64,000 nt of DNA from Rosa chinensis. Its lineage: Eukaryota; Streptophyta; Magnoliopsida; Rosales; Rosaceae. Each line of letters opens with the position of its first letter. The first letter of the stretch is position 1. Positions 32,816 to 45,628 of this stretch are shown here, one piece after another. Location: assembly GCF_002994745.2 (NCBI RefSeq), contig NC_037091.1, positions 38,686,112 to 38,750,111 on the forward strand, written 5' to 3'. The notes under the pieces were generated by a model. It was given only the letters and a program-made list of their open reading frames with translations, had not been told where the DNA came from and ran no database searches. Made by a program: the position numbers and the translations under genes.

Positions 32816-35800
32816 AAAAATTGATATTTGGAATGTGAGAAATCTTGGGCCATTCTCTGGTGCATCTTTCCTTTAGAAGTGGACAGCCAGAAATTCGTAG
32901 ATACTCTACTTTGAGTGAAGGTAGATATTTGAGATTCTCACAATCACAAATACCCAGGTACTTGAGAGATGCAAGGTTGCTCAACCACTCTGGTAAAGCC
33001 TGCACTCCATTGAAAGATACTATAACCAACTCTGTCAGCGAAGTGAAGTGTTGAACTTGTTCAGGAAGAGACTTGAGTTTAGGCCACCCGCGCAACAATA
33101 ATGTGCCAAGTTGTTGTGATGGAGCTTGAAAATCAGGGAAGGAGTCGAGCTCCTCCCAAAAAGGACCTAAATCCAATTTCTCCAGACGAGCGAGGCAGCG
33201 CAGCCCTGTTGACGGAGGCTTCAATTTCTCACAATCCCGAACCTCTAACTGACGGAGGGATGTGCATTCCTCTAAACTTGGAATACTCTCTAGGTTATGG
33301 CATTGAGAAATCCGCAACTCCTCCAGAGACACCGGGATATGAAACCCACATACCAGACTTTCTATCCCCGCACATCCACTAATCTCCAATACAAGGAGGG
33401 ATGTGAAATTGCGGAAATCTGGAAGGGATTGTAGACCATTGCAATCCTCTATATGCAGCTCCTTAAGACATGGATTCAAATCCGCAGAAAATGAAATGGA
33501 TGATAGCTTGGGGCATTTGTATACAATCAATTCCTGAAGCGAGGGACAGTATTCATCGCAACTCTCAACTTGCAATTTGCGGAGAGATGGGAAGACGCGT
33601 GTAAACGAAATGGTCTCTAGACTATAGAAACAGGATATCACCAACTCCTGAAGAGGGGTGCAGTTTTCAATCCCGCTCGGTAAGCCCGTTAACCCATCAC
33701 AGGCCCAAATAGCCAATTTGCGGAGAGCTGGACGATTCGGCAGATCATTGTAACCCAAAGACAACTTCTGAAGCGAGGAACAGTTTTCAACCCCGCACGG
33801 TACGCCCGTTAACCCACCACAGTTCCAAATGTTCAATTCGCGGAGAGATGCAAGGCCTTGTGAGATTGGAATGGATGTTAGATTTCTACAATTGCTTATC
33901 TGCAATTCCTGTAGAGAGGTGCAGTGATCGAGAATGCCAATACTAGATAATACATCACACTGAGTAATATCCAATTTGCAGAGAGATGCAAGGCCCTGTG
34001 AGATTGGAATGGATGTTAGATTTCTACATCCCCATATCCGCAATTCCTGTAGAGAGGTGCAGTGATCGAGTAGGCCAATACTAGATAATCTATCACAATG
34101 TTGTATCTCCAATTCGCGGAGGGATGCCATGTCGTGGTCAATCGGAATAAACTCTAGAGTAGGACAATAACTTATGCTCAACTTCTCGAGAAGACGGAGC
34201 GTGTCTAGACCCTCGGCTAGATGCTCCAGTTTTGGACAATGCTCAATGTACAGCGACTTAAGATTTGCACAGCTCCCAAATACATTTGGAGCAATACGAA
34301 CCATCTCACCACAACGCCGGATCTTTAAAGATGTGAGATTCTTGTTATTCTTCGACATCCCTGAGGACAGCAAAGCAATCCCATTGATGGCCCCTATATG
34401 GAGAGAAGTCAGAGTGCTCACTTCCCTGCATATGCTTGCAATTGGCTTCCCGCTGTCCACGCCCCATATATACAAGTCCTTGAGAGATGGGAAATGACTT
34501 GGAGCATTTCTCAGTAACGGACAATCCAGGAGAGTCAACTTCTCCAGGCAAGGGAACACCACTACTTTACTTGTTGCCGGTGCCATCGTTGTGGGTGCTT
34601 CCATCCATTCAATTAGCTCACCGCACCGTTCAATGCTTAATGTTTTCAGTGCTGGAAATAAGACAATTGTCTCCTTCTCTTGTGTAGCCACAGCAGCCTC
34701 GTAAACATGATTATAACCATAAAATTCACTTCCCAAGCGTTTTAGATTGTGCATTTCAGAAATCTCCACATGTCCAAGACCCGGTAGATGGCCTAGTATC
34801 GGGAGCCGTTCGCACTTGCGACAACCGCTTAGAAGGATCTTCTTCAAATTGTTGAGAGGGAAAGGGTTTCTCATCATCCATGGAGGAAATTTATCACCCA
34901 TGAAGTTTTCAATCCTTAAGCTCTCCAACTTGGTATGTGGTTGGAGTCCTTCCAGTACATTCTCCTCATGAACGTTGCTGCTTGGCCTACCCTCCAAACC
35001 TTCTGGATTGCTTCTGCTTCTTGTCCATACAAAACTTAGCTCCAGTACATTTTTCTTGTCCTCTAATTTTGCCTTCTTCGCTTCTTCTGCATCCCTTATA
35101 TTTTGCAGATTACGAATGATTAATTCACCTTTCAATTGGTTCAAGCCAACCAATTCCTCAATTCCAAGACCCATCTCCTTACCCACATTAAAGTAAGACA
35201 ATGTTCGGAGATTAGTTAATCCCCGCAATATTCCGGCTGGAAATTCCATACCCTCATCAAAATAAAGATGCCTCAAGTTGATCAAGTTTTTCATTTCCCT
35301 TGGAAGCTTTCCGAGATATTTAGTAACCTGCATTCTCAATGTTTGAAGGTTATAGAGCTTGCCAATTGACTTGGGAAGTGCTTTGATTCTTGTATACGAG
35401 ACGTCTAGATATCTCAAGTGCTTCAAATTGCCAAATGAATTTGGCAACTCTTGAATATCTGTCTCATGTAAACTTAAAACCCGCAATGCTCTGAACTTGG
35501 AAAAAATGATATCTGGGACCTGGTAAATGAAAATACTGAGTGCAATCTCCCAACAGTTTCTAACATGCTGTGTAGTGTTGAAGTAGGAATATGCGCAAAA
35601 TGTCGAACCCCACATGTATCATTTGAATCTCGTGTCAAGCTCTCACATCTGGATACTTTTTCTGCAAGATCATGCACAAGATCGTGCATCGTGTACTTGG
35701 TAATAATGCCACCTTCAGTTACCTCTTGAAATAAGGAGTTTTTCAATAGAATATTAAAATACTCATTGCCTGTATCCTCTTCGTGATGATTTTTGTCAGT

Positions 35801-37788
35801 TGAAAGTTGGAGCAATCCCTGAGCCATCCAAAGTTGGATCAAATTATCTCTTTCAATTTTAAAATCTTTCTTCAACATTGAGCAATATGCAAAACACTGC
35901 TTCAAACGCGGTGATTTCAAGTTATTAAAACTCAACTTCAATACCGACATGATTCTATCCTCTTCTCCAGGTAAATCCCATATTTCACTTTCTTGAATTG
36001 CCAACCATTCATCTCTACTAGTTTTAGAGCGCATTATGCTTCCCAAAACCTGCATTATATGGGATTACAATTTAGATTTTGGATAACTCCTTATATAAGA
36101 TTAGAATTCAAAGTCTAATGTTAAACACGCTTGTGAGTTGAAAATCATACTAACATATTTTTTACATTTTTTTTTTTTTTTTGTCCACAATATATCCCTT
36201 TGACTTGGATGTTGTTTCAGAAAAGATAATATTCTGTCTTAAAAGCTAAGGCCTCTTGAAAATATGTTGGAACTGCTTTCAATCGAGAGCACACAATTAG
36301 GATGCTCTCTTTTCTCATGGCTCCAGCACAAAGCTCAATCTAATCTTTTTCATCTACTAACATAATTCCGCTAAAACAAAGTTTTATATCAAAAAATCTA
36401 TGATGAGGATTCAATATAAGAATGTTAATTTCAACTGTTGGTGGATGGGTATTTCGAAAAGATATTGTACCCAATATGGTATAAGGATGTTGTTGGTGGA
36501 CGACCAGCTTTGGGTTGTGGCTAGCTCTCAGAGCTCCCTTATATTTTGTAATGGGATGCATTCAAATTAAAATTACAAAGCAAATATATCTTTTGTTCTC
36601 AATAAAAAGAAATAAGGGAAATTTGCGTTAATATAATAGAAAACCAGGTACCTTTGCCACTAAGGGTACACCTCCACACTTTTCAGCAATCGCCCTCCCA
36701 ATTCTTTCTCGATCTTTATCAATGACATCAGTCACCTCTAAATTCAATACTTTTTGCTTCAAAATGGACCAACATTCGTCATTTGATAGATTTCTCAGTT
36801 TAGGTCTGGGAAGTGTTTCAGCAATAGATGCCACATTGGCACTGCGGGTGGTGACGATAATGCTGCTTCCCGGAGTAGAATTCAGCTTTGACAAACAACT
36901 TATCAAACTTTCCCATTTCAATCTATTCTCGCTCCAAACATCATCTAGTACAAGAACATATTTCTTCCCTGTCAGCTTATCTTGAAGAGATTTAAGCAAT
37001 GCATCTCGATTTTTCGATCCTGCATTATGCCCGTTTAGAGAGTCTAACATCTGGCTTAAAATCACATCGACATCGAAAGTGTTAGATACACACACCCATA
37101 TTTTCTTATGGAAGTGTGTATCTATAGCAGGTTCATTGTACACTGATTTAGCCAAAGTCGTCTTTCCCAGTCCAGGCATTCCAACAAAGGCCATAACCGA
37201 AAGATCCTGCTGATTGTTGGAGTTGGTCAAGCTCTCAACTATTTTTGACACAACATCCTCCCTTCCAACAACCTTTTCATCCTTCTCAAAAAAAGAGTCC
37301 GTTTGATCTCGATCCGACTGATCCCCTCCAGGGCTTGAATCTCTTCTCTTTGCAACCAAGTTGATGAAAGCTGCCTCATTCTTGAGCTCCACCAAAGCAT
37401 CATTGATCTTCTTAATCTTATGCGCCATTTTGAGACGAAACAAAAGGGGATTGGAGGCAGAAAGGAAGTTGAGTACCTTTCTCTTCATGTGGTTTTGCAG
37501 TTCCACTTTGCGCCGTAGAACTTCATAGTTGAAATCATCCAAAACATCATCTGCCTCGTGAGCTATGTCTTTCAGTTTCTTGACCCAATCCTCTACTGCC
37601 TTGCTCCGATCTTGTGCTTTCTGATCCGCAGCGCCGCATAAGAAATCTTGAATGGTGGACAAGGACTTCCCGAGCTTCTTCAGTTCGGCCTTGAACCCCC
37701 ATGCAAGGGTGAGTTCTTGAGAGGCAAGTGAAGACACCTTGGTCAGAATTTCTTCAGCAGCGAAAGTGAGCAGAAATTCAGCTGCCAT
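32816..37788 (-). CDS. CC-NBS-LRR (NLR) disease-resistance-type protein, one frameshift
   Basis: An intracellular immune receptor of the CNL/RGA type. Exon 1 (36652-37788, 379 codons) holds the Rx-N coiled coil, with HEADDVLDDF at residues 77-86. It also holds the NB-ARC motifs: P-loop GMPGLGKT 203-210, kinase-2 LVLDDVW 279-285, RNBS-B SSIIVTTRS and GLPL-type CGGVPLVAK 371-379. A 602-bp phase-0 intron (36050-36651, GT...AG) follows. Exon 2 (32816-36049) resumes VLGSIMRSK with CFAYCSMLKKDF and the MHD motif (YTMHDLVHDLA), then roughly two dozen LRRs ending at SHIPNINF. Within 35474-35615 the frame shifts: the ARC2 frame (...FSFTRSQ) must change to reach VPDIIFSKFRALRVL. So the gene is a pseudogene, or the base call there is wrong. 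Overall length is otherwise typical. Confidence 0.88.
33841..34117 (-). repeat. 138-bp tandem duplication within the NLR LRR region
   Basis: Two adjacent 138-bp units (about 33841-33978 and 33979-34116) are nearly identical. They encode two copies of a 46-residue block, that is two LRRs (GLASL...LSSIG(I/L)LDHCTSLQEL...CRNLTSIPISQ). This is a recent in-frame expansion of the ligand-sensing region. Confidence 0.85.
37161..37182 (-). promoter_or_regulatory. Candidate miR482/miR2118-type target at the P-loop
   Basis: Plant NLR transcripts are commonly cut by miR482/2118 at the sequence encoding GMGGLGKT. The minus strand here reads GGAATGCCTGGACTGGGAAA at that codon position. The GMP variant changes two bases of the usual GGAATGGG core, so pairing may be weakened. 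Confidence 0.3.
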
Positions 37789-38807
37789 CTTTAAGAGATT
37801 CAGCGAAAGTAAACTGAAACCAAACAGCAGTGTAGCGCTTTATTAATTGGCTAGTAAAGTGAAAGATGTACAGGATGCACAGTCTCGTTGCATTGTTGCC
37901 CCATTATTAGATTATGTACAAGTATATGCGTAACTTAAAATTCATAATAATAACTTGTAACCCAAAAAAAAAAAGTTCATAATAACTGAGCCGAGCCCCT
38001 TCACACCTCACCCACGGAATGCATGGTTTCAGTAAGTCCACTAAGCAATTTTATCAATCCATGGGTATAGTGGTACTCACCGGCCTCGTAGATCCGGAAA
38101 TTTCACCTAGCGATTTCAGAAAAGTACTGAAAGAGTGATCGAAAGATCTTGTTTGCGATAAAACTTTGTAAGAGAGACACAGACCAGAACTGGTACTAAA
38201 GACGGAGACGTTTGGCTAGCTGGATACAAGAGCTAGGTTGTGAAAGATGAGATTTTGGTATTTTGATCTTAAACGGTTTTCATAGTACTTCGTTAACCAG
38301 GTAGGGTTAGCCGAGGCTGACAATATCCACTAAAGAGAGGACATGTGTTTATTTACAATTTTTTTTTTCCCGTCTTTTGATGCTGTTGTAACACCTAACG
38401 GAGGGGAGTTCAACTTAACGTCAAACACCTTATCCAAATCCAATCCTCCCTCTTCTCTTCCAGACTGTAAACCCTTGTGCATTCTTCAGTAAAAACTAAA
38501 AACTGTAAAATTCATAGGAAGCGTACTTCAGTGATGAAGATCAGCTCAAACTTGTTTTATTTGAATTTTAAGTAGTATAATAGTCGTTAAGTATTTAGGT
38601 TTTATCTCATTTTTATTTAACGTCTGATTAGGCGGCATATATTTTTCTTTTAGTTTTTAATCCAAAGAGTTCATGAATTTGGGGTAATTAGTTGATTTCA
38701 ATTGTGTTCTTGTTTAGTTGTATTAGCTAAGTAGATTGCAGGCAACTTGTTCAAAGAAATAGATTAATTAGCGGTGAATAAGTTAAATGGCTTATTCTTC
38801 TTTATTT
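37789..38807. other. NLR upstream region and spacer
   Basis: Contains the presumed NLR promoter, which I cannot resolve to motifs. A short stretch around 38239-38285 (GAGATTTTGGTATTTTGATC) recurs at about 47293-47331. No gene seen. Confidence 0.4.
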
Positions 38808-39018
38808 GTCGTTAGACTTATATTTAGATCAATTAACCTATATCCAGGAAAAAGTAATCTGTGGTTCACATCCAAAGCCAATTGGCAATGGATGGAGTGA
38901 CTCAAACCCTTATCGTTAGACTTATATTTATATCAATTAACCTATAACCATGATAAAGTAATCTGGGGTTCACATCCAAAACCAATTGGCAATGGATGGA
39001 GTGACCCAAATCCTTATA
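38808..39018. repeat. About 100-bp tandem duplication at the left edge of the TRIM
   Basis: Two consecutive copies of a block beginning TCGTTAGACTTATATTTA and ending inside the TRIM LTR (GGAGTGACYCAAAYCCTTA) lie at about 38808-38908 and 38909-39018. The first LTR and its flank were therefore duplicated together. Confidence 0.75.
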
Positions 39019-39308
39019 AACTCATAAGCAATGTCCCATTTTTCCCACGTGGGATGTATATATTCTCAACACGCCCTCGCACGTGTGGCAAATTTTCAAG
39101 CCATACACGGGGACAACTTTGGGTGACGTGGAGCCCTTGTGGCCGTGAGACAAGCACATATGGGATAACCCATGCACTCTGATACCATGATAAAGTAATT
39201 TGGGGTTCGCATCCAAAACCAATTGGCAATGGATGGAGTGACCCAAACCCTTATAAACTCATAAGCAAGGTCTCATGTTTCCCATGTGGGATGTATATAT
39301 TCTCAACA
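38951..39308 (-). mobile_element. TRIM (terminal-repeat retrotransposon in miniature)
   Basis: Two 121-bp LTRs (38951-39071 and 39188-39308; TGATAAAGTAAT...TCTCAACA) flank only 116 bp of internal sequence. An initiator tRNA-Met primer site lies next to the right LTR (minus TGGTATCAGAGTGC, ending 39187). No coding capacity, so it depends on another element's proteins. The flanking pentamers do not match, consistent with the rearranged left flank. Confidence 0.85.
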
Positions 39309-40605
39309 AGACTCAACAAAAGCTGAAATTTGTATCTTTTTAATTCATACTAAATCTTCAAGGGTTTCTCCTCCTGCTGGTATGTGTTTGATGTTTTGAA
39401 TAAACAGCCGAGTATCTAGGTTTTCTTGCAACTATTTCAATGATAAAAGTTGGTTACTCGGTTCTAATTGGTAACTCTGTTTTAGGTTAATGGATAATTT
39501 GCATCAGAGATTCAACTGGCTGTCCACATAGCAAATTTAAAGACCCGGTTGGACAAAAGAGAGTAAATTACCAAAGAAATTTCTCTGACAAGAAGGAAAA
39601 TATCCATGCAGCTACAGTTCTATTCCTTCTGAATTGAATAAGTGGGTATACATTATAATTTTAATGAACTTTTCCTATTTTGAAAACATTTGTAATAAAT
39701 TTGAAAGCATTGGTGTCAGTTTAGAAACACAGTCGAATAGTGAACATGATGTCCAACCATCTGGTGTTTTGACTCGCAAGAGATTATCAACCATTACATG
39801 AATGTTTATCTATATTATAACATAATAATTTTATACTTTCGTTTTTTCGCATGCCGCTAATAGGAATTAAGTATGGCACATGAAATATACCATTTTCTAT
39901 TTTGGGGGTTTGAATGGAAACTCAAGTTGGCAAGGAGATACGTCATTCACTCAACTATTTCGAGTTAGTAATAAATATAAAATAATTCATGTATCCTTTA
40001 GATATAATTGAATAATTTTAATTACATTAGTTATCTTATTAGTATTTGGGGTATTTGATAGTCATAATTGAATAATTTTAATCACATTAGTTATCTTATT
40101 AGTAATTGGATTGGTATTTTGTAGGAATCGTTAACACAATTTATTGCATTTTCACAAGAGAAAGAACACATAAGTGACAAAGAAGGAAAGGGCAAAAGTG
40201 TCCCAAAAATAAATAAAAAGAATAAAAAAAGAATTAATTGGGTATTAGGGAAATAATCCCTTAGAGTGTTTTGGGTAAATGGGATTAAAAAACTGTTAGT
40301 GGAGTAAGTGAGCAATTTTTAAGCTGAAATTGGGTAAATGATCATTTCCCCTAATTTTAATCACATTAGTTATCTTATTAGTAATTGGATTGGTATTTTG
40401 TAGGAATCGTTAACACAATTTCACAAGAGAAAGAACACATAACACAACTGGCCGGGAGATTGAGCTAAATATCATTTTGCATGTCCCGCTAGATTTTGGT
40501 GGAATTGCTGATGTGGAAATTAAAGACGAGGAGTATTGTGCTATATGTAAATGTTGCTGAACATTGAAAGATTGGACAAATAAAGATTGTCCGTATTAAT
40601 AAGTT
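39309..40605. other. AT-rich spacer with a direct repeat
   Basis: No gene. A block of about 90-100 bp (ATCACATTAGTTATCTTATT to GAAAGAACACATAA) occurs at about 40074-40172 and again at 40353-40441, the second copy with a roughly 10-bp deletion. About 180 bp lie between them. Confidence 0.6.
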
Positions 40606-40610
40606 ATTTT

Positions 40611-40814
40611 TATTTTAGGGAATCAGAAATTGAGAGATAATCGCTGTGTATTCTCATTGATAATAGGGGCCTCTTTATATAGAGGATTACAATGCATAGA
40701 GATAGAATCATACAAGGAAAGAGAATCTCTAGATTCTTCTAATTGAACCCTATTACCACTAGGTCAAGTAACCTAGAGTTTGGATTAAACACAAAATAGA
40801 GATATCCTTAAACA
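40611..40814 (-). repeat. 3' LTR of copia-3a
   Basis: 204 bp, starting TATTTTAGGG (the other LTR has TGTTTTAGGG) and ending TCCTTAAACA. It carries CTCTTTATATAGAGG, the probable promoter box. Confidence 0.9.
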
Positions 40815-41279
40815 CTCCCCCTTGTGTTGTCCAAACGCGGTGCTTCTCTCGTTGCCTAGTTAAAAACCTTGCCGAGTAACAAAAACCCAGTAGAACAAAA
40901 ATAACCTCGGTCGAAGGGGGAAAAGAGCACAACACACCCTTCACGTTTCGAGGTGAACATGTAGACATCTCCCCCTGATGTCTGCGCCTCCCCCTGATGA
41001 CTACGAACATGGGAGTTCAGATAATTTCCGCAAGCCAATCTTTGCCACATGTTTCTCGAACGTGGATTTGGGCAATGACTTAGTAAACAAGTCTGCCTCA
41101 CTGTCCTCAGATTGAACCTAGTTCACTTTGATCTCGAGGAGAGTCTATTGTTGCTGATTATGCTTGGTGTTATCGCTTTTGATGTAGCCTTGCCTCATTT
41201 GTTCAAAACAAGCAGCATTATCCTAAATGCTCGTAGGCTCATCTGTGGTAGACTTCAAACCACAATTGCTTCAAACATG

Positions 41280-43980
41280 TGTAATTATGGATCCAATCCA
41301 TATACATTCACGAACCACTTCGTGAAGAGCAATGATCTCTGCATTGTTCGAAGATATAGCGACTAGGGTCTATTCTGTAGACCTCCAAGATGTCACGGTC
41401 TTTTCCCATGGTGAACACTTGACCGGATTGGGAATGACCTTCGTGTGGGTCAGAGAGATACCCAACATCAGCAAAACCTTCCAAAACACATGTCGTTTTG
41501 GGATGGGGATAGTGGACGCAGGCCAATGTTGGCGGCGTACCTGGTGTGTGATGGATCCGAATTCATCATCTCTTTGTAGGGATAGAACAAGCCCATATCA
41601 ATCATACATCTCAAGTACTGAAGGATATCTTTTACACCAATCTAATGGCGTCGCGTTGGCGCAGAGCTATATCTAGCTAACAAGTTCACAACATATGAGA
41701 TGTCCGGTCTTGTGCATTGGATAAGTACAATAATGCGCCTATTGTACTAAGTAAAGCACTTCTGCCTCTAGACGAAGAGGATCTTTTTCAGGATCAAGAC
41801 TATGGACAATCATGGGGGTGCTTGAAGGCTTGACCTTGTCAAAATACCTAAGCATCTATTGACACGATGCTCAAGTTCTAAACCGAGACATAATCGTGTT
41901 CTCCCAAAATCCTTCATCTCAAACTCGGATTTCAAGTGTTCAGCGGTTTCCCTTAACTCTTTAAGGGCTTCTAATGAAGATCATGTCTAACATGAACCGC
42001 GATAGAATCCGAAACTTGTCATAGAAACGCGTGGGCATATCCCTTCCCAATCAAGTAGTCACTTTAATGAGCGTTTCAATCTTATTGTAAACGCGCTCCG
42101 TGGTTTAGAACCTCTTGACTTGGGTAAATGAAGTTCACTATGAACCTTCATGTATATTCTGTATCTAGATCCCTATAGAGATACGTAGTGACCACATTTG
42201 TAAGCTGCATGTTCAGTTATTCGGAAACTACCAAACTGACAGGGTAGTGGAGTGCAATGACATCCATTACATGAGAATATGTCTCATCGTAGTCGATTCC
42301 AGGGCGTTTTGTGAGAAGCCTTGCGCCATAAGGCGAGATTGCCATCTTTTTCTCATCACGCTTTCTAACGAAGACCCATTAGTCAATAGGTTTTGTGTCA
42401 GGAGGTGTTGGCATTACTGGCTCAGAAAACCTTCTCTTCGTTAGAGAATCCAACTTAACCTGGATCGCAGCTTTTCATTTAGGCCAAAACTCTCTACGTT
42501 GGCATTCATTCATCAACGGAGCGTGGTTCGATATCATCTGACTCAACACACTCATGCGCAACGAAATACGCAACTACATCACCATTATGATGGAGTTTCT
42601 ATCCCACGTCTCATGTACACTAGTGTAATTTTCATAGAGCTCTATATTCTCAGGAATAGGTTCTGACGTTGAGGCGTCCCCCAACGATAACCATAACCTG
42701 GAAGATTCTCATAAGACGGATTTTGAGTCTTGATGATCAAAGGATTGGAATGTGCCAAAGTATCCTTCGAACCCACGGGCCTCCCACGCATCCTAGCTGG
42801 GGTCATGGCCTATAACGCCAGAGTGCCACTCTCTTTGGCATTGGCGCCATGCCTACCTCCGTGTAGGGCGGCGCTACGTCCTCTCGTAGGGACGTCCTTC
42901 CTTGCAGGCATGTTCGCAGCATATTTGTGTGATCTCGTCACTTTAATAGGGATCAAGATGAGACATAGTGGGGACAGACCACGACAATTCCTGTCGTTCC
43001 TGTTGAACATCTGTGTTCTTATCTCCCCCGAATGACGGGAAGACTGTTTCATCAAAGTGACATCCGCAAATCAAGCGGTAAGGAGATCGCCTTGCAAGGG
43101 CATTAAGTGGCGGACGATTGTTGGAGTCTCAAATCCAACGTAGTTGCCCATTCGTCTGTAAGGACCTATCATAGTGCGCTGTGGCAGCGCAATGGGCACA
43201 TAAATGGCTCACTCAAATGTGCGTAAGTACAAAATACTTGTACCCAGTCACTAGCTGTAACGCAGAGGTACATTGAGTGGCGGTGTGTCGTAGACGAATT
43301 AGCATAGCTGCATGCGATATTGCATCACCCCAAGCGGATATAAGGCGCGCATTACCAATGTCTGGACTATCATCGTAGTCGTTTCCGCAAGACCATTTGG
43401 GTGTGTACATGAGAATGTGATGTCCAACATCAGTCCCATTGCAATATCCATCGAAAGTCTTTCGATGTAAACTCTCTAGCATAGTCAAATCCAATTGACT
43501 GAATAGGATGATCTGGGGAGTGAGCCCGTTGTCATATGATATGTGCTAGGAGTGTAGCATAAGCAGCATTTATATGTGGACAATGGCACAACACGTGACC
43601 AGCGTGTTTGCGTGTCAACCAATATCATGAAATATTTAAGCGTCCGCAAGTTGGTTGAATCAATCCACAGAATCCCCATGGATTCTATGTAAGAACAGAA
43701 TGAGTATTTTCATATCCTTTGCATAGGACGGTCTCAGTCCTAATTTCCCGAAGGAACATGCTTTGTAAAGTGAGCGAGGGGCCTTAGAAGCAACCAATGA
43801 GGATTTTGGTTGGGCCTGAGCGTTTGTAGCGCTATTAGAAGCAAAATGTGTGACTACATCTCCCATCATGGCGAGGGAGCCATGGAAATTATGGCCACTA
43901 GGAGGAACAACCATGGCGTTATGCTCATGGTTGGCGCCATTTATGGCGTCATTAGATTCTTGCTTCGTTTTGCTCAAAAG
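41280..43980 (-). pseudogene. copia-3a pol remnant
   Basis: Read on the minus strand, integrase-like pieces come first (FMILVDTQTRW near 43600; NARLISAWGDAISHAAMLIRLRHTATQ near 43300). RT remnants follow, then RNase H-like pieces (KTTCVLEGFADVGYLSDPHEGHSQ near 41480). Every domain is broken by stops and indels. At 41979-42000 the RT catalytic region that should encode AVYVDDMI is two bases short, and the same shortening occurs in copia-3b. The copy cannot supply its own enzymes. Confidence 0.85.
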
Positions 43981-44685
43981 GATGGATGTCCGTGTGAAGT
44001 CTTTAGTAGACGAATCATCATATCATGACTAGGATGATCTATCCTGTCGTGACAAAGCCAATATGTGTCTAAATCCAAGAGATCTTCTCTCATAACTTTT
44101 ATTGGATTAATAGCTCGAATAGTGACATAGAGTCTACTAGAGAGACACATAAAATTTCTCTAAGATGCGCATTTGTTCGCAATCGTTAGAGGTATTTGCA
44201 AAGGAACTCATCTCCGTTTTCTACATGCGTTTTCGCATGGAATCCGTTGGCTATTCATAGGGTACGATTTGCCCTAAGAGCGTAGAGAGTTTCTGTGACA
44301 ACTGTAACCAAGGTGCCATTTGGCAAGTGGAACTTGGGCTATTCCATGTCCTTGAATTAATATTGATGGCCCAGTCATCGTAGTCACAAAGTAATATGCT
44401 CAGAATCAAAATTGAGTTATAATGAAAAGAACTCAAAATTTTATTCATAAGCCAACGGAGTACATCATTGTTTCTTTGATCAAAGCAAATCTAATCCAAT
44501 AAAAAGTAATATGGAAATCGCCTACATCTCTTGGAAAATAAAAAGACTTAATCAAAATCGCCAGTTTCTGGGTCTTGATCCTTGTAGTCTTCCACCCTTA
44601 GATCTAGATCGCCATCTTGATCTTCTTGTGCCATGTAATTTGCTTCCCTTGCTTCACGATACGTCTTGTATGCGTTTACAACATT

Positions 44686-45628
44686 CTAGGGTGCGGTACA
44701 TGTTTTGGCCCAATGTTCAGTTGATCCACATCGAAAACAAACATCATTATGGTCAGGCTCCCTTGATCGAGGCGCCATTGGGGCGCGATTTGGACGACCT
44801 ATGCTCTTGGTGGCGTTACCACCATGGTCGGAGGCTCCGCCTCTCTCTCTCTTCACACGTTGACCTCCACGGTTCCGTGCACGCCTCTCTCGGCGATTTC
44901 CTTCCTCTTTAGGGCGAACATATGGACCAGAATGTCCAGAATTGTCCCTGGTTTCGCTCCTTGCGTCCTCCATTGGGGGCGCGACTATAGTTAGACTCCG
45001 GAATAGGCTTAGTTCCCACGGGTCTAGCATTATAGTTCTTCACAAGAACATTATCGTGCTTTTCAGCTACGTTCATGGCGCCAATGAGCTCATGAAACCT
45101 TGTGATACGTCCTGCATTTACATCAATCCGATAATTCTTTGAAATCATCAGTGCAGAGACGGGGAAGGTAGAGAGAGTCTTCTCGATCAACATCGTATCA
45201 GTTATGGCTTGGCCACAAAACTCCATCAGAGACTTGATACGAAGAGCTTCCGAGTTATAATCAAGCACAGACTTGAAATCACAAAAGCGGAGGCTATGCC
45301 ATCGCACTTCTAAATCAGGAAGCAGGGAGTCACGAACGTTGCCAAATCGCTGCTCAAGTTCTACCCATAGCTTTCTTGGGTCTTCCTCATTGAGGTATTC
45401 ATTTTGGAGCGCGTCATTCATGTGTCTTGTCATGAGAATTATGGTTTTAGCTTGTTTTGCTTCAAAAGCAGTAGCTTGCTCAATGGAGAGCACGTTCTGA
45501 CTAGGCTCTTGGATGGCTTCCAGAAGTCCATCAGCCTTAAGATGTTGGCGCACATCTCGGACCCACCTATGGTATCCTGCGCCAGTTGTCTCTAGTGGAA
45601 CAAAGTTCAGCTTGTTCAGGTAACTCAT
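44686..45628 (-). pseudogene. copia-3a gag
   Basis: The ATG at 45628 (MSYLNKLNFVPLETTG) opens a gag of about 240 codons to 44909. It includes YHRWVRDVRQHLKADGL and LWVELEQRFGN, the retrotransposon gag core. A CCHC knuckle, CFRCGSTEHWAKTC, follows in an overlapping frame (44686-45030), so one frameshift separates the capsid and nucleocapsid parts. This is the best-preserved part of the element. Confidence 0.85.
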
